NCBI GenBank assembly: GCA_023014335.1
Contig: JAECYW010000019.1
Span: forward strand, 310,001 to 374,000
Length of the DNA stretch: 64,000 nucleotides
DNA from: Galerina marginata
Taxonomy: Eukaryota > Basidiomycota > Agaricomycetes > Agaricales > Galerinaceae
Reading direction: 5' to 3'
How positions within the stretch are numbered: position 1 is the stretch's first letter; each line of letters begins with the position of its first letter. The notes beneath the pieces were generated by a model that was given only the letters and a program-made list of their open reading frames with translations, had not been told where the DNA came from and did no database searches. This document shows, one piece after another, positions 1 to 9,861 of the stretch. The translations under genes and the position numbers were made by a program.

Positions 1-14
1 TTGTAGGGTCCAAT

Positions 15-398
15 AGGGTGTTTCACGGTAGCCCAACTTCAGCCCAACTTCGCCTCCAACTTTGGTCCCAACTTGGGCCCCAATTTGAGGACAAGTTGCA
101 AAACTCAAAATTTCCGTTGGCCTTGGGTGTTTCACGGTAGAGTTGGCCAACTTACCTCCGAACCCGTTGCCAACCTGACTATTTGCTGATGGGGCTGCCT
201 TTTATGGAAGGTATGGAAGTTGGAAATTCGAGTTGGGAGCAAAGTTGGGCATCAAGTTGGGATGCGAATCGTGCTCCGGAGCACGACTCGCATCCCAACT
301 TGCGAAATCGGCCCAACTTTGCCTTTCCAACTTGACCAAAGTTGGGATCCAAGTTGGAACCCAAGTTGGGGCAAAGTTGCCCTACCGTGAAACACCCT
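15..398. mobile_element. MITE-like foldback element (384 bp)
   Basis: The ends are exact inverted copies of a 17-bp sequence (AGGGTGTTTCACGGTAG at 15-31, its complement at 382-398). They are flanked by a probable 3-bp direct repeat AAT (12-14 and 399-401). A second, direct copy of the end sequence lies inside at 125-140. The interior is built almost entirely of CCAACTT/AAGTTGG heptamers in both orientations, and its centre is a 48-bp near-perfect palindrome (254-301, one mismatched pair). No transposase is encoded, so this would be a non-autonomous element. The superfamily is not certain; a 3-bp target duplication fits PIF/Harbinger- or CACTA-like elements. Confidence 0.75.
254..301. repeat. 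48-bp near-perfect palindrome
   Basis: Two 24-nt arms (254-277 and 278-301) pair with a single mismatch and no loop, centred on GTGCTCCGGAGCAC. It is the core of the foldback element and would form a strong cruciform or hairpin. Confidence 0.9.
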
Positions 399-1073
399 AA
401 TGAAGTACCGAAAGTACTACCTCACACTGCCTTGCGACTTCTTGGAGCTGCTTCTGCGAGGCGAGTCGCTATCAAGTCGCTATGAATTTGAAAGCAAGCT
501 CAAAGGAAGGCACCTGGCATTTTGCAATTATATTATGTAATTAGGATTACGTTATGTAAGTAACTGTTCTCATTGTCCCCATGATTCCTTCCCATGCGCT
601 TCAAATTCGTTTCATATCACCATTTGAACGCCTGTTCCTCCTTGATATCACAACGCATCTGTCAGCCTTGGGCCTTCGGATTTCGTGCGGCGTGGGCGTA
701 TAGGGCTGATTACGATGCCTCTGGAAGTCAGTGTCGAGCTACGAGACGTCGTGAAGTGAACGCGTGAACATTTGAACACCCACCAGCTGACCGACGGCAA
801 GTCGAAAGGCAGAAATCACAGAAGCTACCAAGATAAGAAGGGCGAAAGCGGTATACTATACGCGTACGATTTTCAAGAGGCTCCTCGTAAAATGAAGTGG
901 ACGAAACTTTTGGATACCTCCATATTCTCCGTTCCTTGATCCCGACTGGCATTGACAGTATTGATCAAGTTATTCATTTTCTCCTGCTAGTAACTCCCTG
1001 ACCTTTGACGATTCCATATATAAGGTTCCCAGTCGTTTTTTAGATTGCCGTGTTGTATCGACGAGCCCGCAAG
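399..1073. other. Intergenic: promoter side of the WSC gene
   Basis: No gene is seen. A TATA-like TATATAAGG at about 1016-1024 lies some 50 bp upstream of the WSC-protein ATG. The rest shows only short random frames. Confidence 0.5.
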
Positions 1074-2799
1074 ATGCCAAATTTCTTCAGCTGCTTGACG
1101 ATTGCAGTTTTCCTATACCCGCTTCAGGTATTGTATGAGTACCTCCTCTTCTATCAGGCTGATCATTTCAGTATCTAGAGCACGTCCGAGCCCATTCTTA
1201 GACCCGAAATAGTTGAACTTCGACAGGTTTCGACCAACCCGAATGCGCTGCTCCCCGGCTGGACACCTGTAGGCTGTTTTACGTTAGTGCGTTTCCTTGA
1301 AAGCAAAAGTATACCCGACGACCTTATGAGCATGTTAGAGATGCTTCCCAATTGCGTACTTTGCTTGGGCCATCGTTCACAAGCTCGAGCATGACACCTG
1401 CAGCCTGTATGAACTTTTGTGCCCCTCGTGGATTTGGTTTCGCCGGAGTAGAGTATTCAAGGGTGAGTAATTCATTTCAAACGTTATGTGGAAGGTGACT
1501 AATTTACGTGGGCAGGAATGCTGTGGGTTGATATTTCTCCCATCAAGTCCTACTCAGTCAGCGTATTGTGATTTTAGATTGCGATTTTATAATTCAGGAC
1601 TTTGCAACGCCAGTCAGCGCCAGCGACTGCAATGCCCCATGCGCTGGGGACGGGACCTTGACATGTGGATCTGCCAACCGCATCAGCGTATTTGCAAACG
1701 AGCAACCCAATGTAGTTCATCCCAGCAACAAGCCGTTTGTCGGTGCTTGGCAATACAAGGGGTGCTTCACGTAAATTTTATCCAATTTTTCTGAATCAGT
1801 CAGATGCTGAAATAGTATTCCAGAGAAAACGTTCGAGGTCGTAATCTTGAAAGAATGGTGGGTATATCCGGACCAGTAACGGTAGAGACGTGTACTGCCG
1901 CCTGCAAATCAAGTAACTTCCTTCTTGCGGGGTTGGAGAATGGTGGCGAATGCTGTAAGCGTGGTATTTTACTGAGGGGATGTCGCTAATTCTCCCTCAG
2001 GGTGTGGTAATGTGATGGAGGAAGGCACAAAGACGCCTGATGCAGATTGCGGTTCGGCCTGTTCTGGAGATCCCACCGAGTTTTGTGGGTCCTCCGTCCA
2101 GAATGGAGGCCCGACAGAAACCACGCGAATGACAGTGTATCAAGATACTTCAACCGCAGTCAATTTTAAGACCTGCCTCCAATCTGGCAGTGACTTTTTC
2201 TTGCGCCTCAACATCTTTTCACAAACTGCGCCTTCGAACCCCGTTCCAGCATTGCTTTTACAGGACACCACGTTCCCTTCAGACTTCTTTATACTAACGG
2301 TAAAGCTTTTTGTCGTCTTTCAATCCTGGATAAGCTTATCACGTTGTTATCTAGACCTGTACCACCTGCTCAACGGTCAGCGTTGTGGCATATGGCGTTG
2401 AACTTGGGGTCTTGACAGCAATCCGGTCGTTCCCTCAAAACATTGAACCACAGTCCTTTTCAGTGAATGTCGGTGATTCTCCTGCATTCAAAAATACCCA
2501 AGTTTTCCAGGCACCTGCTGGATTTAATGGATATTGTGGGATGGTACGCACACAAATACTCTTGTTGTGATCTTAATTGCTTATTCAAGCGTAGGCAAAA
2601 CCCCATAAACCCGATTGGTCCTCTATTCCAGCCCCTCTTATTGGGTGCTAATTCTCGGGCAGATCTCTGGGCTCTGTGTCCAAACATTACGGCAGGTGGC
2701 CGCCTTGATGTTGTCTTTTCCCCAGTCGTGAATCACGCCCACTACTTGAAGAGTGACTGCCAGGCAGTTTTCATCCAGATGGATCCAACTTCTGTTTGA
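1074..2799 (+). CDS. Secreted protein with two WSC domains
   Basis: The ATG at 1074 opens a hydrophobic signal peptide (MPNFFSCLTIAVFLYPLQ) that is interrupted at once by an intron. After splicing, two WSC (carbohydrate-binding, cysteine-rich) modules follow. The first starts at GWTPVGCFT (about 1258-1285), includes AACMNFCAPRGFGFAGVEYSR and ends with the SDCNAPCAGDGTLTCGSANRIS block (about 1620-1690). The second runs from WQYKGCFT (about 1748) through ETCTAACKSSNF to the DCGSACSGDPTEFCGS block (about 2045-2090). A non-WSC tail of about 170 residues with few cysteines follows, ending at the stop at 2797-2799. At least seven short introns are needed, so exon limits are approximate. WSC proteins bind cell-wall glucans or act as wall sensors. 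No C-terminal transmembrane segment is visible, so a secreted or wall-bound lectin-like role is inferred. Confidence 0.8.
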
Positions 2800-3213
2800 A
2801 ATTAATTAGTCCCATCATGAATATATAGTGATGAGCGGAAAGTTGGCCATAGGGGCGTCCTTTCCTTTTACTGCTCGTAGACGCTCTGGCATACTAATCC
2901 GCTGAGAAAACAATCCTGAGCTCGAGAATATGAAACGTGTCTTCGAAATCAAGGTGGTCCGGCCCTGCTTGAATCTGATAACCATTTCACCTTCCCACTT
3001 GAACTACGCATACCCCCAATTTGAAAATGATCGTCTGATATATCAAATTATGATAGACACCTCGCCTAGGACTGAATGACATGCGGTGAATTTAAATCTC
3101 TCCACTTATAGTCAATGAATCGGTTAATCCTCGCCTCACTTGACTTACCTGAGGTAACGACTATTTAAAGACCTGGGGAGATATGAAGTTAAGAGTATCC
3201 AGCCTATCTCACG
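2800..3213. other. Intergenic before the Cys-rich trio
   Basis: AT-rich spacer. Near its right end are the palindrome TTACC-TGA-GGTAA and a TTTAAA box, both belonging to the first small secreted protein gene. Nothing else is recognised. Confidence 0.5.
3144..3161 (+). promoter_or_regulatory. Shared palindromic promoter motif, copy A
   Basis: CTTACCTGAGGTAACGAC contains the perfect inverted repeat TTACC-TGA-GGTAA and ends 53 bp before the ATG. Closely related sequences precede the two paralogous genes at almost the same distance, so a binding site for a common regulator is inferred. Confidence 0.5.
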
Positions 3214-3618
3214 ATGCGTTTTTCTTTAGTTTTCCTTCTATCTTTTTCAAGCTTACTCTCTGCGCGTGCTTTTCCCTCTGCATTCAAGTTGGAGGCGCGT
3301 GGGCCGGGGTGTATCTTTTTCGAACCTCAGGACGTGAGAGGCCCTTGATTACTTTAAACTTCCTTCTAACTCACATGCCTTCTGCCATCGCAAATTGGCA
3401 ATTAGCCCCTGGTAGGACTTTATGCAACATCAAATTTTTATTTAATCATTGTCCAACAGAATTGTCTTACTGTCTGTGCAAAATGCTGCGCTAAGAATCC
3501 CACAATCGACGAATGTGTGTCCGGGGAATGCGTTCCTGACTGCGGTAAGTCCCATTCTCCTTATTGAATTGGCCCTACAAAATTGTTGACGTAAAACTGA
3601 AATTTAGAAGGGCGCTGA
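3214..3618 (+). CDS. Small secreted 8-cysteine protein, paralog A
   Basis: Four exons can be placed: 3214-3333, a 6-nt microexon 3406-3411 (CCCCTG), 3460-3544 and 3608-3618. They give about 73 residues. Residues 1-20 form a signal peptide (MRFSLVFLLSFSSLLSARAF). The mature part has eight cysteines in the pattern C...C-x3-C-x2-CC-x8-C-x4-C-x3-C, which could make four disulfides. The stop follows two residues after the last-cysteine region. The family is unknown to me. It is shared with two genes downstream, with the same intron positions and phases. Size, signal peptide and cysteines suggest an extracellular effector-like, structural or antimicrobial-type peptide, but no function can be assigned. 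Confidence 0.75.
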
Positions 3619-4469
3619 TGTCCAATTTTGACCGACGGGGAAGCGAGGGATGATACTCGTTTAGTAGAAGACCGCGTTGGAACCACTTGGATTACCCTTT
3701 TATTTAGTCCCAGTTCAGTTCTCAGTGCCGGTCCAATTTTATCCATTGTACTGAGTAGACTCATGTGGATTAAGACAATTGTGATATTGAAAGCCGAAGG
3801 TTGACAATCGTTTTCAAATCAATGCAACCACCTGTTCAAACTTTATAGGCCACATCGATACCTTATGCATCAGTTCCTTCGAAAAGAGGCCCAACAAAGG
3901 ACCTTTGGCGCATTTTTTGGTACGCATCCAAGGTGCTTCGTCGTGTGCAAAATACTGTCCTATTTCGCTCAATTCGTCCAAGATGACCTTGACTTGAAGT
4001 TGGGACACGGGACATGGATCGATTTCGTTCACCTCCTGGGCCTGTGATATGGGACTGGACGAATTAAGCAAAATAGTACAGTATACTAGATTTATACTTT
4101 AGTCTTTGCGTCTCGGGTATCCTTGGTCGACCATGGTCGAGCCATACGTACTTTCTTCCATCTTAAGGTCTTAAGTTGAGGAAGTGAGCATCTAATTGGG
4201 CGGCTACTACTAGAGTGGACGCAATTGTAAACCTATCTTGCATCTATGCGATTCCTCACAGCCTGTCAAAAAGCCTCACCGGGAATCTCTTTCCACCGTA
4301 TCCCACTCCACTTCACCATTAACGATGAACAGGTAGACCATCCAGATAACTAGTATTGATCGACATTGGATTGGCGTATCGGTTGGTGCTTACCTGGGTT
4401 AACGTCAATTTTATGAATTGTCCTGGCTATAAAAACGACTTGTCTCTTGAAACATCTGTTCAGGGCATC
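3619..4469. other. Spacer holding the start of the duplicated segment
   Basis: No gene is seen. From about 3850 the sequence matches the region from about 5340 downstream of paralog B. Shared stretches surround CATCAGTTC at about 3868 and 5363 and the GCATCCAA at about 3925 and 5418. This marks the left part of a tandem duplication unit that includes the promoter of paralog B. Confidence 0.55.
4389..4406 (+). promoter_or_regulatory. Shared palindromic promoter motif, copy B
   Basis: CTTACCTGGGTTAACGTC ends 64 bp before the ATG of paralog B and about 20 bp before its TATA box (CTATAAAAAC at about 4427). It is the diverged counterpart of the motifs before paralogs A and C. Confidence 0.5.
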
Positions 4470-5004
4470 ATGCAATTTTCCTTAACAGTCCTTATCTGTT
4501 TCGCCGGTTTTCTTCCAGTGCAGGTTCTCTCTTCCCCCCTAGAGAACCGGCAATTGAACGGTGCCATGTGCGTATTCTTCCAACCCAACCAGGTAGGAAA
4601 TTATATTGACCCTTTTGCCCTTGCTAAATACTTTTATTCCTCCTCCAGCCAGCGGTAAGAATCTAATCTATTACTCTAAACCATACCGATGGTTCACCTA
4701 CCTCCCAAACCAGGCCTGTTTTCAAGACTGCAGGACCTGTTGTGCTGCTCATCCCACAGTTCCCGAGTGTGCGTTCAATACCTGTGTTAGTGACTGCCGT
4801 GAGTCTGGTTTCCACTCCACACTCCTTAAGTTATAATTTGACGTTCACTTGAATTGCGCTTCAGGCGGCCTCCGGGATGATGTGTTACGGTTTGGTGGAA
4901 TGGCACCGGAAGACCTATGGAAATCATGCCATGAAGTTGTCAATGTTATATACATTTACGAATCTGCACTGGTGTCTAAGGACGATGGAATTGACACGGA
5001 GTAG
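4470..5004 (+). CDS. Small secreted 8-cysteine protein, paralog B (extended tail)
   Basis: The exons are 4470-4592, a microexon 4649-4654 (CCAGCG), 4714-4798 and 4865-5004. The signal peptide is MQFSLTVLICFAGFLPVQ, followed by SSPLENRQLN and then the eight-cysteine core with ACFQDCRTCCAAHPTVPEC. Exons 1 to 3 are 123, 6 and 85 nt; A has 120, 6 and 85. In A and C the stop comes two residues into exon 4. Here that stop is missing and about 45 extra residues with one further cysteine are predicted before TAG at 5002. The tail could be real, or the 3' splice site could differ. A TATA box lies at about 4427. Confidence 0.7.
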
Positions 5005-5907
5005 GACTTTTTTTATAAGCACCCCTCCCCAACCCCTCCCACCGTCCCCAAAAAGGGAGATGTCAGACCGAATGCGGTAATCCCAAGACGAGACGTAGCA
5101 TTTGAAATTCTACGGCAGAATTTCATGGAAACATCAACACAGGCTACATAAGAAGTCGTTTCACTCGGTAGAATAATTTAAATTCCGAGAAACACCATAC
5201 TAATTGTCTACTATAAACACTAGCCAGGCACAGGCAGTTTGACTGTTATTTCATGACTGACGAAATAGGCAATAAAATAAGATTTTTGTGAACTGTTTTA
5301 CTCGACGTGACCTTCTGGAAGCACCTGGTTTTAATGCATAAACCCTATTGATACCTTTTACATCAGTTCGTTCCAGAAAGAAGCCTGTCAGAGGTTCTTC
5401 AATGTATTTTTGAGTATGCATCCAAAGCACGTCCTAAGAATGATGAAATTCAAACCCTGGTTAGGCTATACTTATGAATTATCAATACTTTGACTGGCGC
5501 GAAGGATCGTATGATATACTTAGCCCACGTAGACAGGCGTGCAAGATATACTGGATTTATACTTTGCACCCAGGGTATCCCTTCGTCGACACTGGCCGAA
5601 CCATTTATTCATTCTTCCGCCCTGATATGTGCGCACCTAATTCAGCTGCTACGACAGCCGACTGAATTGTAAACATGTCTTTCATCTATGCAATTACAGC
5701 CAGCCAAAAGGCCTAATCGAGTATGTCTTTGTACCCACTCCGCTTGCACGTTCTTCACCACCATTAATAGACCGCGTAGGCTAGTATTGATTGGCATTTA
5801 ATTGGCATATCGGTGGGTCACCGTGCTTACCTTGGGTAACGTCAACTTTATAGATTTGTCCTAGCTATAAAGTCGACAAGTTTCAAGATGCATCTCTCCA
5901 TCGCACC
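5005..5907. other. Spacer between paralogs B and C, largely duplicated sequence
   Basis: From about 5340 this repeats the region that starts at about 3850, including the upstream region of paralog C (matching 4090-4440 upstream of B). No coding frame is supported. A C-rich tract of CCCC blocks lies at about 5023-5050. Confidence 0.5.
5826..5843 (+). promoter_or_regulatory. Shared palindromic promoter motif, copy C
   Basis: CTTACCTTGGGTAACGTC contains TTACC-TTG-GGTAA, a perfect inverted repeat like copy A, and ends 65 bp before the ATG of paralog C. The TATA box CTATAAAGTC follows at about 5865. Confidence 0.5.
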
Positions 5908-6339
5908 ATGCAATTTGCCCCAACAGTCCTTATATATTTGGCCGGCTTGCTTCCATTGCATGTTCTCTCCTTCCCTCTGGAGAACCGGCAGCTGAACGCG
6001 AACATGTGCATATTCTTCCAACCCGAAACGGTAAGAAATTATATTGTTGATTCACCCCTTGAACTTTCCTAACCACTTTGGTTTCCTTCATTTTGACCTA
6101 CAGCCATCGGTAAGAATATCTATCCTATTATTTTGTACCGCGTCAATGGCTTACCTTGTGGTCCCAAATCAGGTCTGTTTCCAAGAGTGTAAGACCTGTT
6201 GTGCTGCTCATCCCACAGTTCCCGAATGTGTGGGCGGTACCTCAAACTGCATTAGCGACTGTCGTGAGTTTTTTTTTTTTTCCGCACACCTCAATTTTAA
6301 TTTGGTGCTCGTTTGGATTGCATTTTAGAAGGATTCTAG
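5908..6339 (+). CDS. Small secreted 8-cysteine protein, paralog C
   Basis: The exons are 5908-6030, a microexon 6104-6109 (CCATCG), 6173-6263 and 6329-6339, giving about 76 residues. The signal peptide is MQFAPTVLIYLAGLLPLH. The mature part begins around FPLENRQLNANMC and continues with VCFQECKTCCAAHPTVPEC. Eight cysteines are kept. The loop between cysteines 6 and 7 is two residues longer than in A and B. It is the closest relative of B, with the promoter and all introns alignable. Sequence after the stop still resembles exon 4 of B, which supports a recent duplication. Function unknown. Confidence 0.75.
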
Positions 6340-6680
6340 AAGGATGTCATGATTTGGTGGAATGGCATCGGACGACCTACAGAAATTGGGCCATACGAAC
6401 AGTATTGAGTCCAAGTAGTAACTTAATAAATTGAGATTTGAATGAAATTTACTGCGTACGCCTTTGAGTATCGATTCCCGATTTAGGGATACGACCAGGA
6501 TAAGCCGAAGCATCGGAGCCTAATCGGTAAGTCAGAACTAAATAGTGTATCACTGAGAAGAAAAGTATTTACACCAGTGTATTGGACTAAGTGGTAATAT
6601 CATACAGATTACGCGACATTCATCAGAAGCTCATACAAACCTAAAGAGCGATAAATTATAAATAGGATAGATTCTAGAGA
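6340..6680. other. Intergenic between convergent genes
   Basis: AT-rich 3' region between paralog C (plus) and the fucosyltransferase-like gene (minus). Nothing is recognised. Confidence 0.4.
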
Positions 6681-9600
6681 TCACAGCAGCCGATTTGAAT
6701 GAATCGGAAGTCCTTTCGCCATGCGCAGCATGACAACATTGGCTGAGAGGCTGGAAAACTGAATAAACGGAAGGAATAATCAGAACGTGAACGTCCGGGA
6801 AGTATAACAGAAGGGATTAGACTTACCCCATTGCCAACGAACACCTCCGCCCGTTCTGCTAAACCCATGTCGATCGCAGCACTGACACCCATTTCCTCCG
6901 TGCTCAAGCCTATGACCTTCCTCTGTTCGGAGACTAGTTTCGTGTCTTGAGAGCCAGGAATAAAGGCGTCCACATCGTCGTCCTCCAGATCGACACTAGC
7001 CACGACGCGCTCCCATCCATCAGCCAATAACGCTGTCCGCAGCTCGGCCACGAATGAAGGCCAGCCATTAGTAAGGACATACACCTGCGATAGGGTATGA
7101 TGTTGCTTTCCGGGGGTGCTACTAGAACTAGAGGGCAGAGGGGCGGGATTGTACGTTGCTCGAACCTGCCTGAGCCTGCTGACGATCTGCGGGATAGTGG
7201 GCAGACAGTGGGCGAGGTAGTACGCGTCTTTCCTCTGTCGGTTGTTTGTGCTGGTGTTGTGAGACGGTCCCTGCATGCCATTCCCTAGGAAGGCAGTCAA
7301 CCCCGCTTTGAAATCCAGCCGGTCTTCTGCTTGGCCATCGACTAGACGGTTCCAGCCCATGTAGCCAGCACCCCAATTAGACAGGCGCACGCAGTGTCGC
7401 TTGTAATCGCCTCGACGGAGGTGCACGGCAAGAACACCAGGGATAGAATCATTCGCAAGGATTCTGTTGGCCGCGCCCTTCGCAAGAGTACTAGAAAAGT
7501 CGGGTATTACAGGCACCGACGATTGTCGTACCTGAGCTGACGGACGAAAGAGTCTAGAGGCACTCCTCTCCACCGCACCGTTGACGAGTGGGGACCACTC
7601 GAATTTACGGAGCACGGGGGAATCCTGAAGGAGAGGAAGGAGCGATAGAATTCGTGAAGAACCGAAGAAACTATAAGCAGGAAAATTAATCAGTATAGGT
7701 CAACGAAGATGTCGAGAATAAAAAACCAGCCGCCACGTTGAAAGGTTAACAAAATGAATAAAACAGTCTCAAGCTCCAACAATGATGGTAATAAGCGACA
7801 TTAGTGCAGATAACCTGGACTAGTTCAAGGCACCAAAGTCGACGTGGCAGAACCTGCCGACGCATTGGTTAACCACCCAACAAGAACAATGCACCACAAC
7901 ATGCAAAGAGCAATGAAAAAAAAAGACGGGGCAATAACACGTGAAGCGGGATTAAGTTTTCGCGAGTAGTCAAAAAATAAACAGAAAGGTTCGGAGTGAA
8001 CAATCAACAGATGGACGAAAGAAGGAAGGAGCAAAAAAAATTCGAAACAGAAAGAAAAGAATAACAAGCATGAAATGAAAAAGATCACCTACTTGGAATC
8101 CCATATCCTCCGCTCCAGTTCGCGCACAACAACACATTTCGCCGCCTTCACATCGTCCCTACTCAGTCGCTCGACCCACCACTGCAAAATCTGCAGGCCA
8201 TCCGCCTTCGCAGAAGGTAAGGGCAAGGCCAATGAAAACCTGCTGACATCTGAGTCCAATGCCGTTGCCGGAGGTTGCGCTGGAGGGAGGTCGTCCCCAG
8301 TATCCTGCTTATGAGCGGTAGAGGCGGAGAAAATAGAACTCCCTGAAAAATTCACATTTATTCAGATATAATACAGTTTTGAAAAGAGTATTAAACGCGT
8401 ACCTTCGCGTAATTTACGCCACGATTCATTTCCAGGCGGGCCAGAAATGACGGCAGAGAAAGGCCACGTATACGCGATCTCGAGGCGTTGGCCAGGAGGA
8501 CAGACGTGTTCAAAGTACTCTGCAGAGACAGAACGCCTGAGAGTCATTCCTGGCTCATTGAAGGTGTCATTTTGCGCCCTTTTACTCGAGGAAGTTTGCT
8601 TCGATGTCCACTTTCGTGGAACGCTAGATCCAACGTTGAAGTTCGGGTTTTTTGATGGCAGTCCAGAGGTAGATTTAAAGGCAGGATGCGAGAGAGATTT
8701 ACCGAGGGAGTCGGCTGATGCTGCGTTCCTGGCTCTTTGAAGGCGCAAATCATCAGGCGAATGTACTCGCGACGCTGGTGGTGATGGTGAACAACCAACA
8801 GTAATTTCGTTCCCACCTGACCCAAAAGGGGCATGGTCGTTGGGCAACCCCTCCGGTCCGTCAGTCCGCTGACTCTCCTCCCTCTCCCGTTTGGCCTCGC
8901 GTTTTCCATCCTCCTCGTCAACATAAACCTGGTGGTCAAAATCTCGAAAGCGGTTAGGCACCTCAAGTGCACTATTGCCACCGACAATCCACCCGCCCAG
9001 AAACGCGCTCATCGGGACTCGAGTTGGTCGCAGACTGAAGTCGTAGAGGGTATATGGAAATGGCAGGTGTGACCATACAAAGTCTTCAAACACAAAGCTC
9101 CGGTTTGAATGACGAGATATTAGGGCGTAAAGTAATCTGTTGAAAAAAAAAAAATTAAGTCGGAATTGTCGAACGAGGGATAGAAAATAGAAAAGGTTGA
9201 AACAAAAATGGAAACCGTGAAAGAAGTTTCAACTCACGTCTCTTGCAACACATTATTCAGACCGTGTCCCCACAGGTGATCTGAGAACCTCAAATACATC
9301 CCATCGTCCTCGATCTCGTGTCTGTCACTCGTACTGAACGCACGCGAACTTCCTGCCGCGGTATTTTGATTCCAATGATGCTGCGGCAGCTCTCTCTCCC
9401 TCTGTCGCAGGTCCCTGTACGACGGCGGGAACCCGCCATATAACACTGCTAACAGAAAAACCAGTATGGGAACTGTCAGAAAGACCACCGTCAAGGTCAA
9501 AAGGCGCGCAAGGATCCTTATCCGGTGAGAACGTGGCCGTCGAATCTTCAAAGTTATCCTGTAGGGTGGCAACGAAAACGACCTGATACTAACCGGTATA

Positions 9601-9861
9601 GAAAATTTCCAGATATACGAAAGGCCAGGTCGGACACCAAGTGAAGCAGTTTGATAGTGGTATAATTGCTGCTGTTCATCACGGTCGTACCCTAGGAGCA
9701 AATGAGACTAGGTTGATATGTTTAGTCAAGGGTGAATTGGCACAGCAGTAACTTACCTCGTTCTCCAAACAGCCATCCAGTCCCAAATTTCGTGCTTCTG
9801 GTGTGGATTTGTACATCGTGTTGCTATCACAATCCCCGCTGAAGGTCGTGGTAGGTGTCAT
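6681..9861 (-). CDS. O-fucosyltransferase-like type II membrane glycosyltransferase
   Basis: This multi-exon gene on the minus strand has a short cytosolic N-terminus. One transmembrane segment follows (LLTLTVVFLTVPILVFLLAV, about 9440-9500), then a lumenal domain. Family-typical blocks are MYLRFSDHLWGHGLNNVLQE (about 9234-9300), FVFEDFVWSHLPFPYTLYDF (about 9035-9090), GVLAVHLRRGDYKRHC (about 7390-7440) and VYVLTNGWPSF (about 7045-7085). The C-terminus is EVFVGNGFSSLSANVV, ending at the stop at 6681. The last block needs an intron at about 6757-6824. These match the fungal GDP-fucose O-fucosyltransferase-like superfamily; donor and acceptor are not known. A Ser/Pro-rich insert (about 8550-8900) is specific to this protein. 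The start is uncertain: ATG at 9861 or 9816 both splice in frame into the transmembrane exon. Confidence 0.75.
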
